Part shown: positions 9,601-17,583 of the stretch, piece after piece
Layout: every line of letters starts with the position of its first letter
How positions within the stretch are numbered: position 1 is the stretch's first letter
Origin: Segatella maculosa DSM 19339 = JCM 15638
Lineage (GTDB): Bacteria; Bacteroidota; Bacteroidia; Bacteroidales; Bacteroidaceae
Assembly: GCF_000382385.1 (NCBI RefSeq)
Contig: NZ_KB908320.1
Coordinates: forward strand, 1-64,000
Length of the DNA stretch: 64,000 nucleotides
Direction: 5' to 3'
Made by a program: the position numbers and the translations under genes
The notes under the pieces: model-generated
Told to the model about the DNA's origin: nothing
Seen by the model: the letters and a program-made list of their open reading frames with translations, nothing else
The model's database searches: none

Positions 9601-10413
9601 ATGCGCTGGTATGACCGCGACGACCACACGATATTTGATGTTTGTGCCGACGACCATTGCCAGCGTTATCAAGGCATCACAAAAGCGACAAGTAAACAAG
9701 TGGTCGAGGCAATCAGGCAAACTAAAGGGCAAATCCTGACGTATGATGGTGAGATTTGCGATGCCCGTTTCTCTAAATGTTGCGGTGGTGAGACCGAAGA
9801 GTTCCGATATTGCTGGGAGAACATTCGCAAGCCTTATCTCGTTGCCTTGCGAGATGCGCCACACGACGAGGCGATCGACTTGACCATTGAGGCAAATGCC
9901 GACCGCTGGATACGCTCCAATCCGGAGAGTTTCTGCAACACGCACGACGCAAAAGTGCTTTCCCAAGTGCTTAACGACTATGACCAAGAGACGGCAGACT
10001 TCTACCGTTGGCGCGTTGAATACAAGCAGGAAGCACTCTCCCGCTTGATAAATGAGAAGCTGGAAACAGACTTCGGGCGCATCATCGACCTTGTTCCGGT
10101 AGAGCGTGGCACGAGCGGGCGTCTCTCCAAACTCAGGATAGTAGGTGAGAAGAAGACCCTTACCATCGGCAAAGAACTTGAAATCCGCCGTGCTTTAAGC
10201 AAGAGCCATCTCTACAGTTCGGCTTTCGTCGTCGATGCGTTCGACCGCGATGCGCAGGGCGTCCCACAGCGCTTTGTCCTCACGGGAGCAGGGTGGGGAC
10301 ATGGAGTAGGCCTCTGTCAGATAGGGGCTGCGGTCATGGGAGCGCGCGGATATGCCTATGATGCCATCTTGCTCCATTATTATAAAGGTGCAACCATTCA
10401 GAAAATCTACTAA
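6670..10413 (+). CDS. glycosyltransferase 2 - DUF4922 (HIT-like) - SpoIID fusion protein
   Basis: Three recognisable parts in 1247 residues. From about residue 252 there is a GT-A family 2 glycosyltransferase ([34 protein letters not shown]). From about 545 to 790 lies a DUF4922 region with [11 protein letters not shown] and PDHMHLQAG near 637-645, a histidine-triad-like motif as in nucleotidyl-transfer/hydrolase folds. From about 815 there is a SpoIID/LytB domain ([34 protein letters not shown] near 1209), a family of lytic transglycosylases acting on stripped peptidoglycan. Residues 1-250 resemble a second, degenerate glycosyltransferase-like region. No signal peptide is visible, which is odd for SpoIID. 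It is 5 bases from an AmpG-like permease, so a role in cell-wall glycan recycling is plausible but inferred. Confidence 0.88.
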   Translation: MTGNTDCFLSCESPEEFGELVGTLRQNKAVGQICLVVDSSRETDRAPGGCSLLAMERRFSTDAICKIGTTAKGDYVLLGLKSTPVVLGQHAIDRMLRVADDTGAAMVYADFYSVADGNREPHPVIDYQEGSLRDDFDFGALLLIRTRLLHEYAATCGRDPRHRFDFAGLYDLRLFLSRKGELFHVNEYLYTEQEYDTRKSGERQFDYVNPRNRMVQAEMEKAVTLHLEAVGALVDTRRYREPDFTEGSFDCEASVVIPVYNRERTIADAVKSALAQQTEFKYNVIVVDNHSTDRTGAILCELHEERLVVIKPERTDLSIGGCWNMAVDDKRCGRFAVQLDSDDLYSSPHTLQKIIDAFHEQKAAMIIGAYRMCDFELNTLPPGLIDHREWTEDNGCNNALRINGLGAPRAFFTPLLRQIRFPNTGYGEDYAVGLTFSRHYRIGRIYDELYLCRRWGGNSDAALSIEKQNANNLYKDRLRTVELMARRRLNAEKVGGAMDNELNDFFCQQLEQWEEVRQRYQQLQDVKVKQTGRLRVQFNPARMVSTGAKIDKQTLEKRPCFLCEANRPEVQLTEHFDKGFDLLVNPFPILPAHFTLPACKHRPQAIKADYGEMHKVLSRYGSLMVFYNGPKCGASAPDHMHLQAGTSGLVPLQCEWRRMSRSLEPIFALDRDNDICVLHGFVVPALVIRSKDETADRTLFNLVYEALPQRDGETEPMMNIVSWREEAYYISVIIPRGKHRPNCYYAEDEEQLLVSPGALDMSGLLIAPREEDFNRLTEMQAEAILKECGITEEAMQRVVEKLSAHHCGPKIKGRADVSVGIVNGKQIKFRLNAPYLVDNNKVKGEQEVSFANGAMLWNGKSYSGLTFIPQANGASFSLSDVTIGVDFHWERKETQTFLGALKLIVAGDRIYAVNELPVEQYLESVISSEMSATSSLELLKAHAVISRSWLLVQIEKRKTAHERSNKPSSFIRNDNELMRWYDRDDHTIFDVCADDHCQRYQGITKATSKQVVEAIRQTKGQILTYDGEICDARFSKCCGGETEEFRYCWENIRKPYLVALRDAPHDEAIDLTIEANADRWIRSNPESFCNTHDAKVLSQVLNDYDQETADFYRWRVEYKQEALSRLINEKLETDFGRIIDLVPVERGTSGRLSKLRIVGEKKTLTIGKELEIRRALSKSHLYSSAFVVDAFDRDAQGVPQRFVLTGAGWGHGVGLCQIGAAVMGARGYAYDAILLHYYKGATIQKIY

Positions 10414-10418
10414 AAACC

Positions 10419-11705
10419 ATGAAGACTTCAAAACCTTGGACATGGGTTCCATCGCTCTATTTTGCGGAGGGACTTCCCTATATTGCCGTAACCGTGCTGG
10501 CCATCGAAATCTACATGCAATTGGGATTGACCGACGCCGAAGTAACATTCTACACCTCTTGGCTCTATTTGCCGTGGGTCATCAAACCTTTTTGGAGCCC
10601 TTTTCTCGACCTTTACAAGACGAAACGCTGGTGGATAACGGCCATGCAGTTGCTCTTGGGAGCTGCCTTTGCGGGCGTGGCTTTCACCATTCAGGCCTCG
10701 TGGTGGCTGCAGGGAAGCATCTGTTTCTTTTGGATGATGGCCTTTTCGAGTGCCACACACGATGTAGCGGCCGACGGGTTCTATATGATGGGACTCAATC
10801 AGCACGACCAAGCTTTCTTCGTAGGCATACGAAGCACATTCTATCGCCTTTCGATGATTGTCGGAAAGGGAGTCTTGATTATGATAGCCGGAGTGCTTCA
10901 GGTGATGTTCCGCTATCAGATCAAGTTCTCTTGGAGCCTTATTTTCTATGGTCTTACCGGGCTTTTCATGGCTTTTTATCTCTATCACAACTACATCTTG
11001 CCGCGGCCGAAAGAGGATATAGACCATAAAGAGAAGCGGCAGGCCAAGGCGATATTGTATGAGTTCTTGATGACATTCGACACGTTTTTCAAGAAAAAGC
11101 AACGATTTGCGGCAATCGCCTTCATGCTCTTCTTCCGTCTTCCCGAAGCTTTGCTGAACCCCGTCTCGCAACTCTTTCTGCAAGCTCGGCCGGGTAAGGG
11201 AGGATTAGGGCTGTCGCCGCAGGAGTTCGGACTGGTCAACGGAACTGTCGGTGTGGTCGGACTGTTGGCGGGAGGCGTCATCGGCGGACTGCTTGCAAGC
11301 CGCGACGGACTGAAACGCTGGTTGTGGCCGATGACCTGCGCCATCACCATTCCCAACATCGCCTATGTGTATCTGGCTTATGCGATGCCCGAGAACCTGA
11401 TGACCATTAATGCGTGCGTGTTCTTCGAGAATTTCGGCTACGGTTTCGGCTTCAGTGCCTACATGCTCTTTATGATTTATTTCAGTCAAGGGCAGCACAA
11501 AACCTCGCACTATGCTTTGTGCACAGGCTTCATGGCCCTTTCGATGATGCTTCCCGGACTCTTTGCGGGCGCTTTGGCGCAGGCCGTGGGCTACCGAATG
11601 TTCTTTATCATCGTCATGTTGAGTTGTCTGCTGCCCTTCGCCGTGGCTTCTTTCCTCGATATCGATCCCCATTTTGGAAAGAAAGACGTAGAAGAAGACG
11701 TTTGA
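10419..11705 (+). CDS. AmpG-like MFS permease
   Basis: Protein of 428 residues with about 12 hydrophobic spans and the AmpG-like opening WVPSLYFAEGLPY; the SSATHDVAADGFY segment (cf. AT-DIA-DG in AmpG) and WVIKPFWSPFLD also fit. AmpG proteins import anhydro-muropeptides from the periplasm for recycling. The gene follows the GT2-DUF4922-SpoIID gene by 5 bases and is almost certainly co-transcribed, which fits a muropeptide generation and uptake pair. Bacteroidetes carry several AmpG-like MFS paralogues, so the substrate could be another small glycoside. Confidence 0.85.
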   Translation: MKTSKPWTWVPSLYFAEGLPYIAVTVLAIEIYMQLGLTDAEVTFYTSWLYLPWVIKPFWSPFLDLYKTKRWWITAMQLLLGAAFAGVAFTIQASWWLQGSICFFWMMAFSSATHDVAADGFYMMGLNQHDQAFFVGIRSTFYRLSMIVGKGVLIMIAGVLQVMFRYQIKFSWSLIFYGLTGLFMAFYLYHNYILPRPKEDIDHKEKRQAKAILYEFLMTFDTFFKKKQRFAAIAFMLFFRLPEALLNPVSQLFLQARPGKGGLGLSPQEFGLVNGTVGVVGLLAGGVIGGLLASRDGLKRWLWPMTCAITIPNIAYVYLAYAMPENLMTINACVFFENFGYGFGFSAYMLFMIYFSQGQHKTSHYALCTGFMALSMMLPGLFAGALAQAVGYRMFFIIVMLSCLLPFAVASFLDIDPHFGKKDVEEDV

Positions 11706-11876
11706 TTTCAACGTTTTTCTTCTTCCAAGTCCTTGGCCGTTTGGAAACAAGATGCTTGGTAATGTGTTTTATTCCAGCCACATAACGACGCTATTTGGCT
11801 GTGAAGAAGTAGGGACGTACGGTTTGTGCGTCCGTTCAAGGCGGATTTCCAAGTGCATGCACATGTTTGTTTGAGC

Positions 11877-12075
11877 GGACGCACGGGCCGTGCGTCCCTA
11901 CATGCCTTGCAACAATCAACTTATTCACCCGTTTACTCGCCAACTGTCAACTGAAACAGGAACGGACGCACGGGCCGTGCGTCCCTACATGCCGTGTGAC
12001 AATCAACTTATTCACCCATTTACGCATCAACTGTCAACTGAAGGAGGAACGGACGCACGGGCCGCGCGTCCCTAC
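11877..12075. repeat. 87-bp tandem repeat with a 21-bp near-palindrome
   Basis: Copies begin at 11877, 11964 and 12051 (the last covers only the palindrome). Each opens with GGACGCACGG/CGTGCGTCC flanking a GC and continues through CAATCAACTTATTCACCC. A diverged copy of the palindrome sits at about 11812-11835, and a fragment (CCGTGTGTCCCTA) near 52773. The gene-free stretch 11706-12611 holds this repeat and the 22-bp array that follows. Confidence 0.9.
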
Positions 12076-12132
12076 TTCCAGTCAAACGGTTGCCCGTATT
12101 CGTCGACCAGTTATTGTGAATCGTAAATTTTT

Positions 12133-12461
12133 ATACGGGAAGAAATTTATTTTCTCCCGTATGCCCGTAAATTTTCTCCCGCAAAGAATTTTATTTTCTC
12201 CCGTATGAAAATTTATTTCTTCCCGCATGAAAATTTATTTTCAACCGCATGAAACTTGAGTTCTAACCGCATGAAACTTGAGTTTCAACCGTATGAAACT
12301 CGAATTCCAACCGTATGAAACTTGAGTTTCAACCGTATGAAACTTTATTTCAATGCGATTTCAGCAATATTGCAACACAATATCAGCTGTTTTGGTGCGC
12401 AATATCAGTCATTTCGCACGCTAATGTGGCTGAAATTGCGTCGTAAAATGGCTGGAATCAG
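12133..12461. repeat. 15-unit 22-bp phased array with a switch of unit sequence
   Basis: Steps of exactly 22 at 12133, 12155, 12177, 12199, 12221, 12243, 12265, 12287, 12309 and 12331, with core AACCGTATGAAACTTGAG or the related TCCCGTATGAAAATT. From 12352 the sequence changes to the ATATCAGCCATTTT family, but steps stay 22 (12374, 12396, 12418, 12440). The last two units carry the reverse complement of the motif (TGGCTGAAAT). Confidence 0.9.
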
Positions 12462-12611
12462 AAACCGGAGTACATGCTGCGGGAGTTTATCCTCATGGAT
12501 CGGCGGCCGTTGCTCATAAATTACGGCCAAAGTTTGCATATCTCGGAAAAAATAACGAATATTGCATGGCAAACAAACTTGCAGAAACAATATTCAAATC
12601 TGATTGAAAAC

Positions 12612-13151
12612 ATGAAATATCTATTGGTATCCGACATTCACGGCTCGCTCCCTGCGCTGGAGAAAGTGATTGACTTCTACCGCCAACAGCATTGCGATAT
12701 GATGTGCATCATGGGCGATATCTTGAATTACGGGCCCCGGAACGGTCTGCCGGAAGGGCTCAATCCCAAGGCCATAGCCGAGCGGCTGAATGCCATGGCC
12801 GACGAAATTGTGGCCGTCAGAGGGAATTGCGACTCGGAGGTAGACCAGATGTTGCTCGACTTTCCCATTCTTCAAGACTATGTGTTGCTCGTCGATAACG
12901 GCCGTAAGTTGCTGCTTACACACGGCCATATCTTCCATAAAGACCACCTGCCGCACGGCCGTTTCGATGCCGTTGTCTATGGGCACACGCATCTTTGGGA
13001 GCTTCAACGGACCAAAGAAACGGTGATATGCAACACGGGGTCGGTCACTTTTCCGAAAGGAGGGAACCCGCCTACATTGGGAACCTATGAGGACGGGCGC
13101 ATAAGAATGTTCCGGCTCGACGGCAAGCTGCTAAAGGAAATCGACCTTTAG
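12612..13151 (+). CDS. YfcE/MJ0936-type metallophosphodiesterase
   Basis: Cytosolic calcineurin-like phosphoesterase of 179 residues. Metal-binding motifs occur in order: SDIHG (Asp8, His10), MGDIL (Asp36), GNCD (residues 71-74), LLTHGH (103-106 region) and GHTH (124-127). Size and motif set match YfcE, a broad phosphodiesterase with no settled physiological substrate. The ATG at 12612 is chosen because it starts directly before the first beta strand; a longer in-frame reading from 12474 adds 46 unrelated residues and runs close to the repeat array. Convergent with the following gene. Confidence 0.93.
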   Translation: MKYLLVSDIHGSLPALEKVIDFYRQQHCDMMCIMGDILNYGPRNGLPEGLNPKAIAERLNAMADEIVAVRGNCDSEVDQMLLDFPILQDYVLLVDNGRKLLLTHGHIFHKDHLPHGRFDAVVYGHTHLWELQRTKETVICNTGSVTFPKGGNPPTLGTYEDGRIRMFRLDGKLLKEIDL

Positions 13152-13169
13152 CATCGGGAAAACGCCCCG

Positions 13170-13194
13170 AAAGGGCTTTGAAAGCAGAGCCTTT
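13170..13194. terminator. imperfect hairpin between convergent genes
   Basis: AAAGG-GCTTTG pairs with CAGAG-CCTTT (one bulge and one wobble), loop AAAG, in the 41-base gap between converging stop codons. Followed by TATCCTT. Confidence 0.4.
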
Positions 13195-14281
13195 ATCCTT
13201 TCAAGGCGATGTTGTAGTTGTAATATTCCGATACGCCCGTGATGTCTTTGACGACCTTGATGAACGGGGGAAAGTTCACAGACTCTTGCTCTGTAATGCC
13301 TTTTGTCTCTAAAATCATCAGCCCGCTGACCGGTTTCAGGAAGTTGTCAAGCTCGAAATACTGCCCTTTCCAGATGAAACTCTTGCGCGTTTTCTGTATC
13401 GTCTTACGGTAAGGGTCGGCCTGCTGTAACAACGACGTATAGAGGTTGCTGCTGATTTGGCGTTCGGTTTCGAGCTGTTCTGAGTTTGAAATGTTCTTTT
13501 TCGTGGTGTGCACATAGACATATTTGCCCTGCCAGCCACGGCGACGTAAGCGTACTTCGCACCCCGGTTCAGCCACCAAATAGGTCTGTGTGATTTCACT
13601 CTCGATGCAATTCGGGATTTCTCCCGTCAGTTCGACAATGTATTTCCGTTCTTCGACGATAGGCTGGGGTATGCCCAAGACGCTCGATATCTCTTTCAAC
13701 ACGCGATGCAACTTGTTATTGAAGTCTTCATGATTGTTGATTACACGCAAATGAGGATGCCCGGTCCAGGCGTCAATCACCTTTTTGTCAATCAGTCGGG
13801 CCATTTCCAAGCCCTCCGTGCGTTGCTTGTTATTGGTTGTTGTATAGAATTTCTCGGCACCGTCTGCCGCCGAAACAAGATGCAGCACGGCATCGTAACG
13901 CTGGTCTCGCAATGCCGTCGTGCTGGTTCCCACAGCCTTTGTGATGGTATCCCACGTTTCTGGGGACATATAGGCCGAGATGTCCATTGCCCCGCGGTCG
14001 CAGATAATTATAACCGGTTCCTCACATTGCTCTGCCATGCGCTGAAACTTATCTTCCAAAGCCAGCTGTACTTCAAGCGTTGCCTTTTCGCCTTCATAGA
14101 AGAGCTTGCGGTTTGTTGTCAGATAGTCCATACCCGACTGGCTGAACATCGTCGGAACCTCGGGAATAGTGAATACCTTATAGCCGAGACTTGAGAAATG
14201 CTCGATAACCTTGACTAAAGCCGTTGTCTTTCCGGCACAAGGGCCACCGGTGAGGACGATTTTCTTAATGCTGTTTGTCAT
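13193..14281 (-). CDS. AAA-type NTPase fused to a CYTH-like domain (TTD14-like)
   Basis: The N-terminal half is a P-loop NTPase of the AAA_28/NadR-kinase type: GGPCAGKTT at residues 12-20 (Lys18) and ICDRGAMD as Walker-B-like strand. The C-terminal half carries CYTH-like features: EERKYIV (the ExExK-like strand), EVRLRRRG, HTTKK and a late LMILETKG. CYTH/triphosphate-tunnel enzymes bind triphosphate or polyphosphate with divalent metal. The architecture resembles the eukaryotic TTD14 protein; the bacterial function is unknown. The start at 14281 is preferred because the P-loop begins about 11 residues later; an in-frame ATG at 14308 is possible. It follows an AraC-type regulator by a short gap and is probably co-transcribed with it. 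Confidence 0.8.
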   Translation of the reverse strand: MTNSIKKIVLTGGPCAGKTTALVKVIEHFSSLGYKVFTIPEVPTMFSQSGMDYLTTNRKLFYEGEKATLEVQLALEDKFQRMAEQCEEPVIIICDRGAMDISAYMSPETWDTITKAVGTSTTALRDQRYDAVLHLVSAADGAEKFYTTTNNKQRTEGLEMARLIDKKVIDAWTGHPHLRVINNHEDFNNKLHRVLKEISSVLGIPQPIVEERKYIVELTGEIPNCIESEITQTYLVAEPGCEVRLRRRGWQGKYVYVHTTKKNISNSEQLETERQISSNLYTSLLQQADPYRKTIQKTRKSFIWKGQYFELDNFLKPVSGLMILETKGITEQESVNFPPFIKVVKDITGVSEYYNYNIALKG

Positions 14282-14338
14282 GTTTCGCTGTATCAAATTT
14301 GGGAACAAGGCCTGAGAAAGCCCGCTTAAAGCAGGTCT

Positions 14339-14809
14339 TCAGGCTGTTCTGCGCGAACGATTGCGTACCTCTTTGGCTTTGACAAGCTCCGGGTGACTGT
14401 CTATGTAATGCTGACGATACTGTCGTGGAGTCATGCCTTTGAAGCGAAAGAATGCCCCATAGAAACTCTGACGATTGGCAAACCCCACCATTGCACCGAT
14501 ATCAGCAACGCGTAACTTCAGATAACGTGGGTCTACGAGCATCGACATAGCCTCGTTGATACGCTGTGCATTGACTAAACCGCAGTAGTTCGTGTGGAAA
14601 CGCTCCGCACAAACTGCCGAAATATAGCGCACATTGGTTCCTAAATCCTCGGCCATCTGCTTGGCAGAGTAATCTTTATCCTTGTATTTCTGCTCGATAA
14701 TGATTTTCCTGCTGATTTCCTCTTGCAACGTATCCTTGACGTTTGCACTCATCATGACGCGATAAACGGTTGACCGTTTCTGCTTTTCTGTTATGTTATA
14801 CTTAGCCAT
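14339..14809 (-). CDS. AraC-type HTH transcriptional regulator (short form)
   Basis: Protein of 156 residues made almost only of the AraC/XylS DNA-binding region: first helix-turn-helix around YSAKQMAEDLGTNVRYIS, second around RVADIGAMVGFANRQSFYGAF, ending with the family signature FKGMTPRQYRQ. There is no recognisable ligand-binding domain, so it senses either through its first 50 residues or not at all. It lies just upstream of the AAA-CYTH gene on the same strand; regulation of that gene is a reasonable guess. Confidence 0.88.
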   Translation of the reverse strand: MAKYNITEKQKRSTVYRVMMSANVKDTLQEEISRKIIIEQKYKDKDYSAKQMAEDLGTNVRYISAVCAERFHTNYCGLVNAQRINEAMSMLVDPRYLKLRVADIGAMVGFANRQSFYGAFFRFKGMTPRQYRQHYIDSHPELVKAKEVRNRSRRTA

Positions 14810-14934
14810 CTTCTGTATATGTTTTGTAGATTAATGCTATTCTGACATACAATCCGTATATCAATTTTATTATAAATCTTATTTCGCGTCGCAAAATTAA
14901 TAAGAAAAAAAGAAAAACAGGCAAGATAGGATAC

Positions 14935-14965
14935 AAAAAAACTGAAAGATGGTCAATCTTTCAGT
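14935..14965 (-). terminator. rho-independent terminator of the Nif3/zinc-ribbon operon
   Basis: ACTGAAAGAT / ATCTTTCAGT (14941-14950 and 14956-14965), a perfect 10-bp stem with 5-base loop. On the minus strand it runs straight into TTTTTT. Confidence 0.85.
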
Positions 14966-14997
14966 TCTTTATATGATGTAAGACGGTAAGGAAACGC

Positions 14998-15834
14998 TTA
15001 GTCTGCCGTGTTGGTATCTTCTTTCTTCTTACGGATACTGCGCTTTGCACGCTTCGGTTTTTCTTCCGAGACCGACTTTTCTGATTTGATACCAGCTAAC
15101 TCCGGATCAACCATAATACGTCCGCAATATTCGCAAACGATGATTTTCTTATGTATTTTAATGTCTAATTGACGCTGTGGGGGTATCTTATTGAAACAAC
15201 CGCCGCATGCATCACGCTGAACGTAGACAATACCGAGACCATTGCGGGCGTTCTTGCGAATTCGTTTGAAGCTGGTCAGTAACCGGGGCTCTATCTTTGT
15301 CTCTAGTTCCTTTGCCTTTTCCTTCAGTTTTTCTTCTTCTTCACGAGTCTCCTGCATGATTTCATCCAGTTCATCGCGCTTTTCGCTGAGGGCTTCTTCG
15401 CGTTCCTTGATAGCCTGTTGCGTCTGCTCTAAATCGCTCTTGCATTCTTCTATCTTGATAGCAGCCTCTTTAATCTTCTTATTGCAAAGTTCGATTTCCA
15501 GCGATTGAAACTCAATTTCTTTTGTTAGTGTGTCGTATTCGCGATTGTTCTTCACGTCGTCCAACTGGCTTTTATAGCGTTCAACGCTGGCTTGTGCTTC
15601 AGCAATATCTCGTTGTTTCTGCGTAACGGCGTTTTGAAAATCGGTTATTTCATTCTGTATTTTTTCCATACGTATGTTCAACCCCTCAAGTTCGTCTTCT
15701 AAATCCTGAACCTCCAAGGGGAGCTCGCCACGTAATGCTTTCTTTTCGTCGATGCTACTCAACGTTGTTTGCAGTTGATAGAGTGTCTTCAACTTCTCTT
15801 CAACGGATAAATCTGTAGGGTTTTTTCTTACCAT
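14998..15834 (-). CDS. coiled-coil C4-type zinc-ribbon protein (DUF164 / zf-RING_7)
   Basis: Protein of 278 residues. Residues about 30-190 form a long charged coiled coil rich in Glu, Lys and Gln. Near residues 208-243 there are two cysteine pairs, CGGC and CEYC, forming a zinc ribbon. The C-terminus is very basic (KRAKRSIRKKK). This fits the DUF164 (CdsZ-like) family, proposed to act as an oligomeric nucleic-acid- or secretion-related adaptor; its role in Bacteroidetes is not settled. It follows the Nif3-like gene by 6 bases, a pairing I recall as common across bacteria. Confidence 0.9.
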   Translation of the reverse strand: MVRKNPTDLSVEEKLKTLYQLQTTLSSIDEKKALRGELPLEVQDLEDELEGLNIRMEKIQNEITDFQNAVTQKQRDIAEAQASVERYKSQLDDVKNNREYDTLTKEIEFQSLEIELCNKKIKEAAIKIEECKSDLEQTQQAIKEREEALSEKRDELDEIMQETREEEEKLKEKAKELETKIEPRLLTSFKRIRKNARNGLGIVYVQRDACGGCFNKIPPQRQLDIKIHKKIIVCEYCGRIMVDPELAGIKSEKSVSEEKPKRAKRSIRKKKEDTNTAD

Positions 15835-15840
15835 ATTCTG

Positions 15841-16629
15841 TTATAAATAAATGATGGGATTGGTATTGATTTCCGTGAGAACGCATCTCGCACCGGAACA
15901 CCGCTCCTCTATGATTGATTTAAATATTTCGTTTGTAAACTGTTCACTCTGATAATGCCCGATAACAGCTATCTGTATTTCCTGATCGTGACCAAAGAAC
16001 TCATGATAGTGCATCTCTCCCGTTATGAAAGCATCTGCACCTGTCTCGATAGCATCATGCAGTAAGAACGAACCAGCACCACCACATATCGCAATTGTAC
16101 GAATAGGGCGACAAAGAAGTTGATTACATTGAATGCATTCCGCATCAAAACGCTTCTTCAACATCATTACAAAGTCATCAACCGCCAATTTTTCATGGAC
16201 TTCACCCACGACGCCATCGCCCCCTTCGATGCCATTGACGAGAACCTGTTTGCCAAAGAAACGCAGATTCCTTAGTCCAAGTTTCTCGGCTATCTTGTAG
16301 TTTACACCACCCTTGGCACTATCCATATTCGTATGCATGGACACAATGGTGATGTGATGCTCTATCGCTTGACGTACCGTAATCTGCACTTCGTTTTCAT
16401 CAGCAATGCGTTTCAGCTTATGAAAGATAAGTGGATGATGGGAAACGATAAGATTACATCCCTTTGCAATAGCTTCATCAACGACTTTAGGGGTCACATC
16501 AAGACACAATAAAGCCCCTGAGAGTTCCACATCTGTTAATCCAATTTGCAGACCGGCATTGTCATAGTCTGCCTGCAATGGCAGAGGTGCGAATTGTTCA
16601 AGGGCACCAATTACTTCCTTTATCTTCAT
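15841..16629 (-). CDS. Nif3-like dinuclear metal centre protein (YbgI/DUF34)
   Basis: Protein of the NIF3/YbgI family, the short form (262 residues) without the PII-like insertion of the 370-residue members. Metal ligands are visible in LIVSHHPLIFH, SMHTNMD and late in AVIGHYQSE. The opening MKIKEVIGALEQFAPLPLQADYDNAGLQ is cut here only in description: its ending DNAGLQIG is a family hallmark. Members form hexameric toroids with two metals per subunit; the reaction is unresolved. The start at 16629 is chosen for the canonical MKIKEVI; the in-frame ATG at 16638 adds three residues. A -7 element TATCTTTG on the minus strand occupies 16651-16658. Confidence 0.93.
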   Translation of the reverse strand: MKIKEVIGALEQFAPLPLQADYDNAGLQIGLTDVELSGALLCLDVTPKVVDEAIAKGCNLIVSHHPLIFHKLKRIADENEVQITVRQAIEHHITIVSMHTNMDSAKGGVNYKIAEKLGLRNLRFFGKQVLVNGIEGGDGVVGEVHEKLAVDDFVMMLKKRFDAECIQCNQLLCRPIRTIAICGGAGSFLLHDAIETGADAFITGEMHYHEFFGHDQEIQIAVIGHYQSEQFTNEIFKSIIEERCSGARCVLTEINTNPIIYL

Positions 16630-16707
16630 GCTATGCACAAAATATGGTTACAAAGATAGTGATTTTATGAGATTTTATAAAGGTAGCATGATGTTGTTTA
16701 ACGTTTT

Positions 16708-17583
16708 TTACCAGTCCGATAAATCTGTTTTTGCCTCTATTCTTGTCTCTATCGTGTCCGGGAGCGAAGAAAAGAAATCAATACCGGTAATGCGTTCGAT
16801 TTGATCTACCGAATTAACATAATCACCTTTCGGTCTATTTCCTGATTTGTTTTTATAGATAAAGCCAATTGCTTTTATCGTTCCTTCCATACAAAGAATC
16901 ACTTTGAAAAAAGCATCGGGCACCACAACCTTAGACTTGCCTATCGTTTTGTGTTTCTGATGATAGAGAATCGGGCCGGCAACGATATAGATGCTGCCAT
17001 ATACTTTGGCCCATTTCCGGCATTGCTTCTCCATTTCATTCCAATCACCAACATTCAAACCGTGGTCTTGCGGACAAACATTCGTGAGTAGAAACGACTG
17101 TTCCTGTGCGCGTCTGCTCCACTTATTGTCAGCCGAAGGACACATATGGCCACGATCATAACCACTTCTACTGTAATCAAATGTCGTTACCCTCACACCT
17201 TTTGCCTCAATATCCTCCTGAAATCCAATACCTTCACGCTTGTAAGGGCCAGTCGTATGCTGTGCTTTCAGGTGCCATGCCACCCAATTTGGAATGTGTG
17301 TTTCATAGTTATAGGAGACGATATAGCCCTCTCTTTTTAGGATTTGGGAGGGTTTTCCTTGTGGAACATTTTGTATTAGTAATCGTTCATCAGTAATTGT
17401 AGTAAAAGTACTCTTTGTCAGGTGTGCTTTTGTCGTAAGACGCTTCTTTCTATTAACTTCAATGCCACCATTATGTTTGCTATTGTTCTTCAGGAAATTA
17501 CGGTTTCCCTTAGCTAAGTTGCAGGTTACTGTTCCAATAAGAAATATAAGAAAAGGAATATATACAGGGAAATGCTTTTTCAT
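16708..17583 (-). CDS. secreted DNA/RNA non-specific endonuclease (NUC1 family)
   Basis: Protein of 291 residues with an N-terminal signal sequence (KKHFPVYIPFLIFLIGTV then Cys), so exported. The beta-beta-alpha metal nuclease core is clear: YDRGHMCPSAD around residues 140-150, with the catalytic His in DRGH, and LLTNVCPQDHGLN plus NEMEKQCRKWA for the metal-binding Asn helix. It would degrade DNA and RNA outside the cytoplasm, for nutrient scavenging or eDNA escape. Its ATG overlaps the stop of the FetB-like permease (17580-17583), so the nuclease is translationally coupled to an ABC-type system, an unusual partner. Confidence 0.92.
   Translation of the reverse strand: MKKHFPVYIPFLIFLIGTVTCNLAKGNRNFLKNNSKHNGGIEVNRKKRLTTKAHLTKSTFTTITDERLLIQNVPQGKPSQILKREGYIVSYNYETHIPNWVAWHLKAQHTTGPYKREGIGFQEDIEAKGVRVTTFDYSRSGYDRGHMCPSADNKWSRRAQEQSFLLTNVCPQDHGLNVGDWNEMEKQCRKWAKVYGSIYIVAGPILYHQKHKTIGKSKVVVPDAFFKVILCMEGTIKAIGFIYKNKSGNRPKGDYVNSVDQIERITGIDFFSSLPDTIETRIEAKTDLSDW

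Noticed and set aside
11867..12208. 113-residue frame across the 87-bp repeat
   Set aside because: Its sequence is just the translated repeat (the RTHGP segment recurs with each copy) and has no sign of being a protein.
12133..12461. CRISPR array
   Set aside because: Repeats are directly adjacent with no unique spacers, units diverge freely and no cas gene is present; the same applies to the other 22, 23 and 41-bp arrays.
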